A stretch of 64,000 bases of DNA, from the NCBI RefSeq assembly GCF_036324505.1, contig NC_086355.1, forward strand, positions 25,788,518 to 25,852,517. Direction: 5' to 3'. Below are positions 34,905 through 62,765 of the stretch, piece after piece. Numbering within the stretch: position 1 is the stretch's first letter; each line of letters begins with the position of its first letter. The DNA is from Eleginops maclovinus (Eukaryota; Chordata; Actinopteri; Perciformes; Eleginopidae). Made by a program: the position numbers and the translations under genes. Under the pieces are notes generated by a model. It was not told where the DNA came from. It ran no database searches and was given only the letters and a program-made list of their open reading frames with translations.

Positions 34905-35725
34905 GTAGGGCCTGGCTCAATTTGTGGCATTTGCAAGCAGTGGCAAGTACTTCCGGTGGCAGCTGCAGATGCCACTACTTTCCGAGGCAGCTAGTGGCAT
35001 CTAGTGACGTCTACCACAGATGCCGATAGCTGCTGAAGGGGAATTACCACTGGATGCCGAGGCAAACGAATGTTTAAGGTAGTTGCCATTCGCTTTCCAT
35101 GGCAAATGCTGCTGTTTTAACACTTATTTATCGTGGAAAATGTCTCAGTCAAGTAGAGGGCGCTTTCTCTGTGGAAAGTGTGGGCTAATATCTATAATAA
35201 TAATTGATTATAATATATATATGTTATAAAATGTTACTAACTATCATCATGTGCTTTAAGTACCTTACTGTTTAATATATACATCTAAACCATTATTACA
35301 GTATGTAACATTCAGAGTGCATTTTCGACTTCGGAGCACTTTGCTGGGAGAAATACATCTGCAGCCAGATGCCAGTACTTTGCGGCAGATGCCACTACTT
35401 TACGTCAGGCATCTGTAGTGGCATCGGCTGCTACCACTGGATACCGAGTCAAACTAGCTGCACCTTTACCAGCATTGATAACACTTTTGTGCATCAATAA
35501 TTATGATCAAATTGCCTTCTATGGCATCTGCAGCAAGTTGTGGCGTCTGCGGCTAAAGATGCCACTACTTCGCTGCAGATGCCACTACTTTGCGGCAGAT
35601 GCGTAAAGTAGTGGCATCGGCTGCTAGTGATTCCGAGTCAAACTAGCTGCACCTTTACCAGCTTTGATTACACTTTTGTGCATCAATAATTATGATCAAA
35701 ACATATATGATGCTGTGATCATATA
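34905..35725. repeat. foldback tandem repeat between L1 ORFs
   Basis: The word agatgccactactt occurs at about 34967, 35387, 35552 and 35577, with a variant near 35367; its complement aagtagtggcatc or tgtagtggcatc appears at about 35415 and 35606. A unit of about 189 bp is duplicated in tandem: gtggcatcggctgct through atcaataattatgatcaaa at 35418-35512 recurs at 35607-35700. I do not recognise the family. It may be a separate element inserted in the L1. Confidence 0.65.
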
Positions 35726-36340
35726 CAGAGTGGTTTTACTTTAAGTATATTTTGATGTACCATTTTTAATTCAGGACTGTTAACAGAGTGTTTATTATGG
35801 GGGTAAATATGTGTCATAATTATTTGTGCGAAAAGAAAAATAATTGGTGTGTAAATGTTTGATTTGAAAATGTAAAACAGACTTTCAAATAAGAAAAAAT
35901 ATTTTCACAAATAAAACGAAAGATCTGTGAGTACTATAATTACATTTGTGAATCTCTCTCTAACATTTTCAGGCATGTGTGAATCAATTTTGCAATTGTT
36001 GACTGAAAATGTGCTGGTGCAACTCAATTCTGTGCTTTTGGATCATCTTTTAACACACAGAGAGTTTTCACACAAACTTTCCACCGGTCTCGACTAATAT
36101 CGGCTCGTGTCACTCGGTTATTTTCAGTAACCACATGATGGACCGCCGATGACGACCCTTCCGCATTTCAAAGTTTAGTCGCACAGGGTTTAGGCTAGGC
36201 CTACTTGCTGTTGCCTCGTTTGGGAGAGGCCCTTGTTATTGTTTCCTGTTGTATTTGTTTGTTCTGAAGGCACACTTGTTACGTTATTATAAGGCATGGT
36301 TAATAAGGTGGTCGCATAAGCTTAGTTCACTGTCTTCATC

Positions 36341-39300
36341 ATGAGTGGGCATACTAAAATAAATATAATTTCATGGAATGTTAGGGGTCTTAGGAAGTTG
36401 GTGAAATTAAAACAAGTACTGTCTAGGTTGAAGCAGCTCAAAACACAGATAGCTTTTATTCAAGAAACTCATTTACTTTCCAGTGAATATATTCCATTAA
36501 AGAGAAGGAGGCAGGGTCAAGTCATATCTGCCTCATTCTCCTCTCAAGCCAGAGGGGTGGCAATACTGGTACACTCTTCGGTGCCATTAAGGGTTTATAA
36601 TACCATACAAGACAATACAGGCAGGTTTGTTATCGTCCAGGGCTGTTCACTAAATCAAGACATTAATTTGGTATGTCTATATGGTCCTAACAGTGATGAT
36701 GCACAGTTTTATAACAACCTGTTTCTAACTTTGTCAACATTACATGGCCATATCTGTGTGGCAGGAGACTTCAACTGTACCCTTAATCCTAAACTGGATA
36801 AGTCATCAGCTGTGGACACCTCACATATGCAGAGTAGGAAGGTAATACAACACTTTATGAGTGAGTTAAATCTTTGTGATATCTGGAGAAATAGGAATCC
36901 TTCCAGACGGGAATATTCATGTCATTCTACTACCCATAACTCTTATTCCCGCATAGACTACTTCCTTATTTCTAAGCCTATGATAGCCAATGTGAATGAC
37001 TCAGTGTATAAAAGTATTGTCATTTCAGATAATGCGCTACTACTAGTTAATTACACTGTAAAGGCAGCTACTAAGGGTCCTACTGTGTGGCGATTAAGCC
37101 CACGATGGCTACATGATAAAGAGTTCTTAAAATTTGTTGGAACCAATATTGATGTTTACTTTAAGGTGAACACTACTCAAACATCATTGTGTACGAGGTG
37201 GGAGGCGTTTAAGGCCTATACATGAGGGCAAATGATCAGTTATACAAGCAGTGTCTCTACTAAACAGAACCTCATACTGTTGGAGTTAGAACAAGATATT
37301 AAGGGACTTGAGATAGATATGAACCTTAATGACACAACAGAAACTAGACAGAGACTGGCCATTCTAAGAGCAAGGTATAAAGAGTTGTCCTCAAATAAGG
37401 CATTAAATAGCATAAGAAAACTGAAACAGACGTTCTACGACCAAGGAGAGAAGGCAGGGAAGCTTCTGGCCTGGCGTTAAAAATCAATGCAGAATGAAAG
37501 ATCAATTTCAGAAATTAAGTCAGAGGAGGGGTCAACAATTACTAATCCACAAGAAATTAACAGTTCTTTCCAGGCATTCTATTCTAAATTGTGTATGTCA
37601 GAAAGTCCGGCTGCATCTCGTAAAATCCACAGCTCAGATAGAAATACCAGTCCTGATAGAGAGCGCAAACAAGGAGCTTATCTCCCCAATTGATGCATCT
37701 GAACTGTCAGAAGCCATAGACAGTATGAAGGGAGGGAAAGCGCCAGGACCGGCTGGTATTCCTGTTGAAATCTACAAATACTTCAAACACATACTGTTGG
37801 TTCCTTTACTGAACATGTGCGAAGAATCACTTGAGAGGGGGGAGCTGCCGCCATTATTGCGGAACGCACTTATTACTTTAATATTAAAACCTGGAAAGCC
37901 CCCCACAAAGTGTGAATCCTACCGTCCTATCTCTTTGATTAACAATGATGCGAAAATAATAGCCAAAGTTCTTTCCAGAAGGTTAGAGAAACACTTACCA
38001 GCTATTATTGCAGTAGATCAAAATGGTTTTATTAAAGGAAGACAGGGCTCTCACAATATCCGTAGGTTAATGAATATTATACATGCCAAGAAAGAAACAC
38101 CTGATATGGCTGTGATAGGACTCGATGCGGAAAAAGCCTTGGATAGGGTAGAGCACGAATACCTATTTGAGGTGTTAAACCGTTTTGGAATAGGCAGCTA
38201 TTTTCTCAAGTGGATTAAAATCTTATAACATGACTCAACAGCTTCAGTGATGACCAACCTCTGAACCTTTAGCGATTGCGATTAGAAACAACACTCAAAT
38301 AACTGGTATCAAATTAATAATATTGAGAACAAAATAGGATTGTTTGCAGATGATGTAGTTGTTTTTTTAATAGACTTAAAACAATCTATACCTGTTTTAT
38401 TAACTTTAATAGGAACATATGGCAGCTTCTCAGGTTACAAGGTTAATGCATCTAAATCTACAATTCTCTTTCTGAAAAAACCTGAGAGAATGAATCTACC
38501 ACTGAGTACTCCTCTTAGGGATATTACAGACAGCTTTACATATCTTGGAGTTAAAATCACACCTACGATAGAGTCCATTATACCAGCTAACTATAACCCG
38601 ATAATTGAGTCTGTAGAATCTATTAACAGATGGAAATCTTTGCCACTTTCCATGATAGGACGTATTAATGTTCTGAAGATGAATATTCTTCCTAAGTTCC
38701 TGTACCTTTTCCAATCCATCCCACTTGCTCCCCCTGGTCATTTCTTTGTTAAAATGAAAACACTTTTTTGTTATTTTATCTGGAACGGTAGACGCTCAAG
38801 ACTACGCATGACCCTGTTGTACTTACCGTATGACAGAGGCGGGTTAAAACTCCCTTTCCTACAGGGATATTATTGGGCTGCCCAACTAAGAGCAGCCTCA
38901 TATTGGTTTGAATATCAGTCACCGCTTTACTGGATAAGGATGGAGGAAACCACAACTTCTAAAATCCCCTTATACCTTTACCTTTACTCTGCAACTTTAG
39001 CAACTCTGAAAAAGCACACCGCAAACCCCTTTGTCAGAAATACACTGATAGTATGGCACGAGGTGTTAAGAAAATGCTCCACTATCCCAATTCTCACCTG
39101 TCTGGGGGAACAGAAACTTCTTGCAGGTACTAGTGACCTTGGTTTTAAGTTATGGGCAGACAGAGGTATCAGTAAGATTTCAGATCTGTATGAGAATGAT
39201 AATCTTTTAAGTTTTACTGAGATCAAGCACAAGTTTAGCATTGAGCCGAAACATTCTTTCAAGTACCTTCAGATAAGAAGCTTCGTAACAAAGACACAGA

Positions 39301-39707
39301 ACTCTGTAAATCCTCCCTCACTAAATTCTTTGGAAAGGACAGTTCTGAACCATTATGGAGCAGCTGGATTCATCTCAATGTTTTATCAGATTATCATAGA
39401 TGCAGCAAAGGAATCTTCAGAGGATAAAAGATTAGCATGGTGCTCAGACCTCAATGAAGAGATCACGGTAGAAGAGTGGCAAGATATATGTCTCCAATGC
39501 CAGGTGCAAACAATAAATACAAGGTTCAAAATCCTCCAGTACAAATGGTTGATGAGAATGTACTTTACTCCAGAATTATTGTATCGCATTTACCCCTATA
39601 CACCAGACACTTGTGTCAAATGTGTGGGATACAAATGCTGTCTACCTGTGTATGTACATGCTGCAAAAGGTCTGTTATTTTATTCTTTTCTTTTTAAACC
39701 ACGATGA
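36341..39707 (+). pseudogene. L1 ORF2 (endonuclease-reverse transcriptase), broken
   Basis: Starts at the ATG at 36341 with INIISWNVRGLR and FIQETHLL, then VCLYGPNSDD, CVAGDFNCTL and SRIDYFLIS, all endonuclease motifs. In-frame stops occur at 37223 and 37478, and a frameshift near 37610. The reverse transcriptase resumes with GGKAPGPAGIPVEIYK, YRPISLINNDAKI, QNGFIKGRQ and GLDAEKALDRVE. After 38228 a block including the QGCPLSP-type motif is deleted and the frame lost. LFADDVVVFL is at 38340 (the first codon there is TTG, not a real start), followed by YLGVKI and a long thumb/C-terminal region to 39707. It cannot encode an active enzyme. Confidence 0.88.
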
Positions 39708-39900
39708 GTAACAGTTAGTTACCAAACAAGCTATGTACCACTAATATCCGCATATTTCGAAAATCTTTCAGTGCCTTTTTATATTTATTGATGTGCCTAT
39801 TTATGTGTTTTGTTTTGTGTCTTTGTATTGTACTGTAAGAAAAGAAAAAAGACAAACAAATGTGATTTGTAAAGTTGTTTAGATGAATTAAAACCCTAAA

Positions 39901-42900
39901 AAACTAAATGCATTCTTCACTACTTTTGAGCTGCCATTTAATTACATTATTTTAGTTTTTCATTGACCACTGTGTTTTTTTTAAATGTTTTAATTTGTTT
40001 CATCTGAGCTCGATCTGAAACATTATTAAAATGCTAAAATGTTGATCTTTAGCAGGTTTAATGTTTACCCACAAATGTATTAAGAAATGTCCCTAATACG
40101 TCCCCATACAGTTAACAATGTTCACCATCTAATGCTGCACTTTGACTACAATGTACACCGAGCCTCTAGTCAAATCGACTCTCTGCGGGGGGCTTTAGCG
40201 AGAGATATAGACACCTGGTGCATCTGCCATCTTTTTATTCACTCTGCCCAGATGTTGGAAAAAATGTTGCCTCCCTGCTTTACAAGTGAGAAAGTGCAGA
40301 CATGTCTTACCAAACTGAGGGGCCCCTATCCCTGTGGAAAAGGACCGGATATCAAATGTAAGTGGAGTCAAATCCGACTACATGTTGAAAATGAGGCTTG
40401 GGTTTAGCTTGTTAACATGTTAACATTTTTCAATGTATAGCTGATGGAAAATTAAAAGATTGTAGGTATTCTGTAATATTAAGAGTGAATGGAAAATAAA
40501 CCTTGTTAAAAAGTAAGAAATGTGTACCAATCCATCAAGTAATTCAGGGGATATTTCATTAGACAATTAAAATGTTTGGTGAAGAGCAAAATGTTTCACA
40601 TTGTGATTCCACACCCCACTCGGCTAGCATGCTTTAGCTAACAAAAATGCCAGTGGCTGTTCAACAACTACAGCAGTCCGTTAAAGAATTATCAGTATCA
40701 TGTTTTCAGATTCCCCAGGTAGCATTTACAGCCCGCTGTGCCGAGTAAAGGACAGATCAGTGTAATGGTTAGCACCAACATGAATCTATGCCACAGGCCT
40801 GTTCCTGACTGCATGGTCACCTTACAGAAACACCTTACCAACACCAGAGGTCCAGGAGAAATAAGTCATTTAATAGAGATTTAAAAAGACTTGTTTAATA
40901 GTGCAGTGTAAGTAGTAAAACAGACTTCAAGAGCTGAGGTTGATAAAAGGGACGTTACTATTACAGCCTTCTTTTACATTTTATAACATATTCATTGAAA
41001 CTTTAAGGAAGACGAAATTACTCAGAAAAAAAGACAAAGAACATGAGAAAGAAATATAATCATATCTATGATTCAACAATCACTGTTGATAAAAGATGAA
41101 AATAATAAAAGAATGTCAAGGCAGACATCGTTGCAAACTAATCAACCTAAAAAGGTTTTGTGCTTGACTGATCGGCCAAAACACAGCAGGTTCAGTTAGA
41201 GGAAGAGAAGATCACAACGGTCACATAAAGTGCTCCCGTGAGTTCCCCCCCACAGGCCGGTTGTTACTTCCTCCACTTCATAGGTGCAGTCAATGCTAAC
41301 TGCAGTAAACCCTCCATTAATAGAACTGACCTCCACCAGGATGTGGAATAACATTGACACTTTACCTTCATCTGTAGTGTTTACATCCTGGGCTCTGTGA
41401 CAGACACTAAGGCTGCTTAAAGAAACATTTATCATCCCATGGAATCACAGGCAGTAAATCAATTGAGTCTGCTGAAGAAAGAAAAAGATCACGTACAACC
41501 TTCCAGCATATGTGATACAATCTCCATACAACAATTTGGCTGTTTTGAAAACCTTTCCTCTGGCAAAATTCATTAACAATGACACATACAATATAAAAAT
41601 GATACACAATCTCAGACGGGAATCTGTAGTGGTTATCTGAAATTCACAAACAAAACTCTTGACACTTCCCTGTGTACAGTATTTACAGCCATTATGAAAA
41701 GGAATCTGTTCATACAACAGACAAACGTTATTGCAGCAAGGCGTTTTGTAGCTCATAGCGCAAGATTTATCATGACTTCATATTCAAAGACAAGGATTAT
41801 GTCTCAATCACAGTTTGTCTTCATGATCCAGCACTGACACAAGAAAGCTGATGCGATGCTTTTTGTTCAGCTATAGTGGGTTTTAATTATTCTTCATATG
41901 CGACTCAGTCTGTCGCAGTGAAAGAGAAACTGAAATATAAAATCATGCAGGATATTTTTTACTGACAGATGTTAAAGGGATAGTTAGAAGTGGGGTTGTA
42001 TGAGGTAGCTCTTCATAGTCAGTGGATGGTGTGTGGTGATCAGACAGGAGTACGAGCAGTGTAGCAATGTACTGCATTTGACAACAACAAAAATAATCGA
42101 AATATAGTGTTGATTGATTCTTTAGGTGTCAAAATATCATTCCTGCTGTCATTGTGCACACCTTCTCCTTCATCTTCTGCAGGTAATACAGGGACTATGG
42201 AAATTACCTTATACAACCCCACCTTAAACAATACCGAGATTCCCTTTAAACTGTTGAACTATCAGGACCGTGTAACTGGAGCTCTAAAGTAATGCAGGTT
42301 ACTCTGAAAGGTTTGGTCTTCACCCAAGCTGCCAAGGCTGAGCAACATGACGTCATCGCTGTGCCGTTTCTACGATTTCCATTACATGAAGTTTATCACA
42401 CTGCTGGTATACAAAAAAGCAAGTTTTCTCTGTCGAAGGCAACCGAATCAACGTCTTACAGATTGTCATTTGTGAATAAATGTGTCTGCTTCACACAAAC
42501 ATTTAACAAAGAAGCAGCAAGGCTACAACAGACACACAACATCCAGAACAGTGTTGCTCCTGAAAAATAGTTTGTGAAGTCGGAACTCACACATTTTTTT
42601 AAGACACACACACAGTTACTGTATCTCTGTTAGTGTTATGATCAAGTTTAAAATGTACCGCTTCATTTGGTCACATAACAATATGGTAATCACTGTTAAT
42701 GTCCAGCACCTTGAGAACCATCAGGTTTTTACACAGGAAAAACATTGAAAGAAAAAGTCTCAGTCTGTGACGACTGGAACATGGAAATAAAAAAAAGAGC
42801 TTGTAAAAATGTTTGTGACGTCTCAACACTGTAGAAAATAAATAGATTTAAAGGAGGCACTGGGGTAGTTCAATGTCTCTGAAAGATCCAGATTGTCAGC

Positions 42901-43083
42901 TCAGAGATCCACATTCACCACCTTTGGAGACAATAAAGGAAACAAGAATGAGAAAACAGAGACACAACTCAGGCTAGTGTAACATACAAGTATAAACACT
43001 TTATAAATATTAATCTACAGAAATGTAGGGGCGCACACCTTCAAACTATTTGGAAACTGTACCTCAGTGTACAGACAGCTACA
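39901..43083. other. intergenic stretch, no gene seen
   Basis: About 3.2 kb without a recognised transposon. Several 60-100 codon ORFs lack splice context or homology that I can see. On the minus strand a good acceptor (tttattgtctccaaag) precedes a 6-codon ORF ending at about 42910; I do not call it a gene. Confidence 0.35.
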
Positions 43084-43465
43084 TTAAAGGTCTCCTATTA
43101 TGCTCTTTTATGGCATATATTATACGTCTCAAATATATATTAAAAAACATGTCTCTGTCGTGTTTTGCTCAAAATACCAAACAGATGTCCGCTGTCCCTC
43201 TATTTCAGCCCTGTTTTCCAAAGTGCTGATTCTGTGACTGTACATTTGAGCTGAGCTGCTGCTGACCACGCCCCTTTGGAGCGTCACGCTCTATCTGAAG
43301 AGAGAAGTTTCTAATGGAGAAACTCAGCTAAACGCTGCCGTGATTAAACGCTATATTATGTCCAAACCACATCCAGCATTATTTCTGAAACACTTCTCAG
43401 TGTTTACCACTAGAACAGAGACATTATATACACAACAACTCTAAGTCCCACCTGCAGACATCCTG

Positions 43466-43649
<184 letters not shown>

Positions 43650-43886
43650 CAGAGGGGATTCAGCTCGCGACTGTATATGGGGGACGGTAGGTTGGGACGT
43701 GTCACGTGTACGGGACGTTGCCAGGAGTTCAATGTAAAGCCAGCCCACATTTCCGATATGACATCATATCCACAGCAAATCTGGATCAGCTCGTTTGTAC
43801 CCCCGTTTTTAGAGATGTGGGTAAGGAGGAAAAGAGAGAGGGTTGTATTTTCTGACACTTTTTGAGTCTCCTTACACACCGGGGAC

Positions 43887-44273
43887 CAGAAATGTCGGTA
43901 ACGCGTTACTCTGACCTCTTTTTTCAGTAACGAGTAATCTAACGCGTTACTATTTCCAGACCAGTAATGAGATTAAAGTTACTTATCCAAGTCACTGTGC
44001 GTTACTATTGTTGTCATTCTCCTTAGTAAAGATATATTTTTGCTTTCTTCTTGTGTCTCGGGGAGTGACGTATGTGCGACAATTAAGCCACGTTTTCAGC
44101 ACGAGGGGGGAGGAGGGGTGTTGTCAGCAGCTGCTGAAAGTAACTAATAAAGTAACTTGTAATCTAACTTACTTTTAAAATCAAGTAATCAGTAAAGTAA
44201 CTAAGTTACTTCTTGAAGGAGTAATCAGTAATCAGTATTCAGATTACTTTTTCAAGGTAACTGTGGCAACACT
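43887..44273. mobile_element. hAT-like MITE (gtaacgcgttact family) nested in MITE A
   Basis: Contains ggtaacgcgttactc and aagtaactaagttact words of an abundant fish MITE family and ends gtggcaacact. Flanked by accggggac (left) and accgggaac (right), a 9-base match with one mismatch, consistent with an 8-bp hAT target duplication. MITE A copy 3 has the unsplit site (accggggacacatatt). Confidence 0.75.
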
Positions 44274-44340
44274 ACCGGGAACACATATTTATGCATAAAA
44301 GACAGCAAAAAGTGCCTTTTGTATAATAGGGGACCTCTAA

Positions 44341-45394
44341 TGCAGCAGGAGCTGAAATATCGTGTTTTTATTTCATGTAAAAACATGTCTGATTCCTGGG
44401 AGTGTAGAGAAGACTTTGAAACAACATTTAAACGTTTGCATTTTGGAAATTAAATTCCCCAAAAATGAAATATGAAAAAGCCACATAATTCACACTCAAA
44501 TCCTCAATATTCCTAATATCCATTCATCATTTTAATCATCCATCAAGTCAAACTTGAGTTCCTACTCCTCTGTTGTGGGGATTTGAGGTTTTCCTTTATT
44601 TTCACATCATTAAAAGCGAAACATGGTCAGATACCGAGCATGTAATGTGCACTTCACTGCCTCCTTTACCTGAAAATAATTATCAAAAAGGTTAATCGAT
44701 TAATAATCCTCAAGTTCAGGCTTGTTTTTAAGCAAGTCGACACACAGACGTGCACACATACTTTTGCTCTGATCCGTTAAGACACCTCACACCCAGCAGA
44801 CAGGCTTATGTTTGTCCTAAATTGCACTTCCTTCATCCTCCACTAACGGCTCTTTCAGAAACCTCACGCTGAGTTCAGAGTCTCTGTATGCGCTGCGGGC
44901 AATTACTGAATGGCTTTGGAGACAGCTGAGACAAGCCTGACTGAACAGACGCAGACTTTGCAAAGTGGGCGGCCAATCTCAGATGTTAAATATTTACGTG
45001 AGGATCATCCTGTCCTCCTTGTGTCCTGTCCCTCTTACTCAGCACAATGTCCAAACACTGCGGGCGCAGACAAATACATGACAGATGTTCAAAGAAAAAC
45101 AACTGAGTGAAGCAGGGAGGAGACGGCAGGCATCAACTGATGCAGGAATCCTAGTGTTTGGGATCCAATCGGACTTCAATTGTGTTTGGCCATTTGGGAG
45201 CATCTGAGAGCAAAGCATCGACATCACCTTGCAGCGGTTCAGTAATAATGTGTTGGCAAACTACTGCCTGTTGTCAGATTTAGCAGACATGAAGCACTTA
45301 TTTGGAGTTGTGTTTCTGACTTTGTCCGCAGACAGGTAGTTCACAGCATAGTTATAGTTCCAACTGGTGGGGCCGGACTACTGACCGGCAAAGG
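44341..45394. other. non-coding stretch
   Basis: No gene or repeat recognised. A minus-strand acceptor-like site near 44672 precedes a 19-codon ORF; not called. Confidence 0.35.
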
Positions 45395-45398
45395 AAGG

Positions 45399-46091
45399 TG
45401 TGAGAATAAATCAATATATTGAAACGGAACATTAAAGGATATAATTCACTGTTTGCTGACGGACCACATTTTGAACTTCCGGTCATACCGGATGTTGTTG
45501 TTTTTAGCCTCAGTCTGCATGTAGCTAATAGCATATTCATATGGGTAAAGGGAAAATGACGCGTGGAGTTACATACTAAACAGGCCGTTCATTGACGCTG
45601 CATTACTATAATGTATTTTGTGTTTAATAACCAATAAACCTCAGAAGAATTGAATAATAACATATCATAGTTGGAAGCGTCACGAATACATCAACAGATG
45701 GCGACAGTGACTTCATGAGAGGCTTAGCACAACATGGCATGGACCCGCCTTGGATGACTTCAGCCAATAGAAGAAGACAGAAGAAGAAGACGAAGTCAGA
45801 TGTGCCAAAGACCCGCCCCGTTGCTTCGAACCAATAAGAGAAGACGAGGCCGGAAGGACCTTAGAGTAGAAAACAATTTGAAAAGTTTGAGATCAGCCCT
45901 TCTTCCTACGACGCTGTAGACAGCTAACCACTCCAAAGTGGACTGTGGACCAGTTAAAGATGAGAAAACCTCGCCCGAGCGTCCTTTGTAAACTTATTAT
46001 ATCATTGTTTTTAATAAATCCTGTTCAATTTAGATGAGAAGTCTCTTGGATTGTTTTAGCCTATTCCTGCTATAGAATTTAGAACCCTACA
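45399..46091 (+). mobile_element. candidate solo LTR
   Basis: 693 bp beginning TGTGAGAATA and ending GAACCCTACA (TG...CA), with identical 4-bp flanks aagg (45395-45398 and 46092-46095). An AATAAA lies near 46014, about 75 bp from the 3' end, as expected for an LTR poly(A) signal. No internal retroelement sequence is adjacent, so this would be the product of LTR-LTR recombination. Retrovirus-like or Gypsy-like origin cannot be decided. Confidence 0.5.
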
Positions 46092-46095
46092 AAGG

Positions 46096-47213
46096 TAAGG
46101 CAGGATATTTTCCCTTTGAGCAAAACCTGGTACTCCATCACCTCCAACCAAGTTGTTCTTTCTAATAAAGCTCAGCTTATAATGCACCCCTTCAGTGTTT
46201 ACCTCAGGATTTTATGAGATGTAGGGGATGGAACACAATCCCTTTTGGGGGGTGTCTGGCAGAGCACGCACCAAGGACATTCTTATCCTCCAGTTGACAG
46301 TCCTGGCCATCTCCCAAAGAGAGCAAAGGGTGTAGCAAGCCCTGAAGGCCAAGGAAGAGAGTGGGGATGCAAAAGAAAACACGCTTGCTTCCTCATGTCT
46401 AACCGTGGGGATGCAGCTGCTACACTTTTTACAACAGATCTTCACGTTTTGTTCTACGACATAAAACACATCAGTAAATACCCCACTGGTGAATGCCTGA
46501 AGCTTCTATGTGTCAACTAAACAGCAGTTGCTAACAAGTTTCTTAATAACACATCTAAACGTGATCACGCAAACCATTAGGCGCCTTTGGCTTAGCGCTG
46601 TTGTAGTTCCTTTATAGCCCAACATTAGCTTTTTACTTCTGGAGATTGCATTTACGCTTTAAAAATCCTAAAGTGGTGTTAATATGTGGAGATTATCCTG
46701 CTGAACTAAACATTTTAAGTATCATAAAAGTGTGTTTGTCACCAATCTTATTTTTCTTATTATCCTAAATTCCATGGAAAAACCACATTGCATTTTGTTG
46801 AGGCAGTCCTGGCGATACTAACTTTCGGGTCGGCCAACAAAAATACCTAAATATCTAAAAGATGTTTAAAAAAAATTAAGGCTGAGGGTAAAAGCAGAGT
46901 GGATTAACTCTACGGATTTGTGAACAGGAACATCATCTATCATGTGAGTTATTATTGCAGCCTTATGATTTTCAACACAGAGGATGCCGTTATTAAAGAT
47001 GTTGCAACATTTGTTAAGCAAAGGCTTGTATTACTCTATCTAATTATTGGTCTTGTTTTAGTAATACCGTTTTTTGTTCTTATAACTTTACACAAAAATA
47101 ACTTCATTTAAAATTCATAAATGAAAAACAGATTCAGATCAAAAGTGAGTGGATGACTTCCCTGTAGCACTGCCACAGTCCAACTAGGGAGAACAATTAG
47201 ATTCTCAAGGTCT
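46096..47213. other. non-coding stretch
   Basis: AT-rich; two opposing ORFs at 46212-46520 look incidental. Nothing else recognised. Confidence 0.35.
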
Positions 47214-47217
47214 CCTA

Positions 47218-48458
47218 TTATGCTATATTTAACAATATATTATTGACCATATCTACAGAACATGTCTGTGAAGTGTTTTGCTCAAAATACCAAACAGATC
47301 CCCCATTGTAGCATGCCTCATCCCCCTCTATTTCAGCCCTGTTCCTAAAGTGCTGATTCTGTGACTGTAGCTTTAAATCAGGGGTGTCCAAACTACGGCA
47401 CGGGGGCCAAATGCGGCCCGCAGTCCCTTTTTGAATCGGCCCTCAGCAAATTCTAAAAGTATAATGCAACACGGCCCACAAATTCAATTTCTGATTGTCT
47501 TATATTGTACTTCTCAAATATGTATGTTAACATATATTAATGAGCCCAATTTCAAATAAATGTAGTCATTTAAAATGTAAAACATTTTCTAACAAATCTT
47601 AGTTGATAAAAAAACCCCCAATAACTTATTTCTATAATGAGCTTGAAATTGAACCTTCATATTTACTCTTATTATAAACAATCTGAGGCTTCTGTTTTAA
47701 GGAATGAGCTGCCAACTAAATTAATGAAACCTTAAAGACAGACGGGATGTAGGCTGTTTTTTTCTGAAAGTATTTTCAAGTATAGCGCATTATTCACCTA
47801 CATTTGATTTGTTTTACTAACTTTTAACTTAACTTATCAGGCAATACTCACCTCTATAAGTGGCCCAGCTCTCCTTATATTTTTCTGTATGTGGCCCTCG
47901 GTGAAAAAAGTTTCGCCCCTTTGAAGCGTCATGATCTCTCTGAAGAGAGTTTTGTACCGGGAGAAACTCAGCTAAACGCTGCCGTGATTAAACACCATAT
48001 TATGTTCCAAACCACATCCAGCATTATCTCTGAAACAGTATGGAGCTCAAACATTTCTCTCTCGGTTTACCACAAGGACAGGACCTTTATATTACACACA
48101 GTCTCTGCAGTACAGCGTTAGCTCTGAGTGTTAGCGCTGCTTGCTAATATAAACACAGACCATATTACTTCCATAACAGAGGGGATTCAGCTCGCAGACT
48201 GTATATGGGGGACGAAAGGTCATGTGGACGGGACGTTGCCAGGAATTCAATGTAAAGCCAGCCCACATTTCCGATATGACGTCATATCGGCAGCAAATCT
48301 GGATCAGCTCGTTTGTACCCCCGTTTTTAGAAAAGTGGGTAAGGAGGAAAAGAGAGAGGGTTGTATTTTCTGACACTTTGTGAGTCTCCTTACACACCGG
48401 GGACACATATTTATGTATAAAAGACATCAAAAGGTGCATTTAGCATAATAGGGGACCT
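47218..48458. mobile_element. MITE family A, copy 3, with nested hAT fragment
   Basis: Ends AGGTCTCCTATTATGC and CATAATAGGGGACCT. Flanks are not TTAA here. It lacks the CA tract of copies 1 and 2 but carries an hAT fragment at 47379-47914. Its right end is 120 bp from the slc35f5 stop codon, so it probably lies in or beside the slc35f5 3' untranslated region. Confidence 0.75.
47379..47914. mobile_element. hAT fragment (caggggtgtccaaact end)
   Basis: The left end CAGGGGTGTCCAAACTACGG and the following atgcggcccgcagtccc are typical of a Charlie/ZBED-type hAT. The opposite end stops at gtgaaaaaagtttcg without the terminal ggacacccctg, so it is truncated together with part of the host MITE. Confidence 0.7.
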
Positions 48459-48577
48459 TGAAATTATTTTCGAAGTTTGTAAATGTTCATGTTTTTCCAA
48501 GGGTAAGATGGAAAAAAAACAAGCTGATTTATGCACCTGCACATCTGAATGAGCTTTTACTTGTGTTGGCTGCTGGA

Positions 48578-62765
<14,188 letters not shown>

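Larger units (their letters stand above)
33415..39900 (+). mobile_element. L1-clade LINE, decayed, with nested insertions
   Basis: Holds an ORF1-like gene (34026-34844) and an ORF2 with endonuclease and reverse transcriptase (36341-39707), in that order as in L1. The 5' region is interrupted by an hAT MITE (33505-33969). The inter-ORF spacer is about 1.5 kb, far longer than usual, and holds a foldback tandem repeat. The 3' end is vague; an A-rich stretch near 39840-39905 is a possible tail. The C-terminal zinc-knuckle region of ORF2 appears truncated after PDTCVKC. Confidence 0.8.

Noticed and set aside
42880..42960. Minus-strand acceptor (tttattgtctccaaag) followed by a short ORF ending VVNVDL-stop, as a terminal exon
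   Set aside because: No upstream partner exon found between here and slc35f5, and six codons give no homology. Probably chance.
44610..44690. Minus-strand acceptor followed by VKEAVKCTLHARYLTMFRF-stop as a terminal exon
   Set aside because: Good acceptor, but no partner exon, no recognised homology and no poly(A) signal found.
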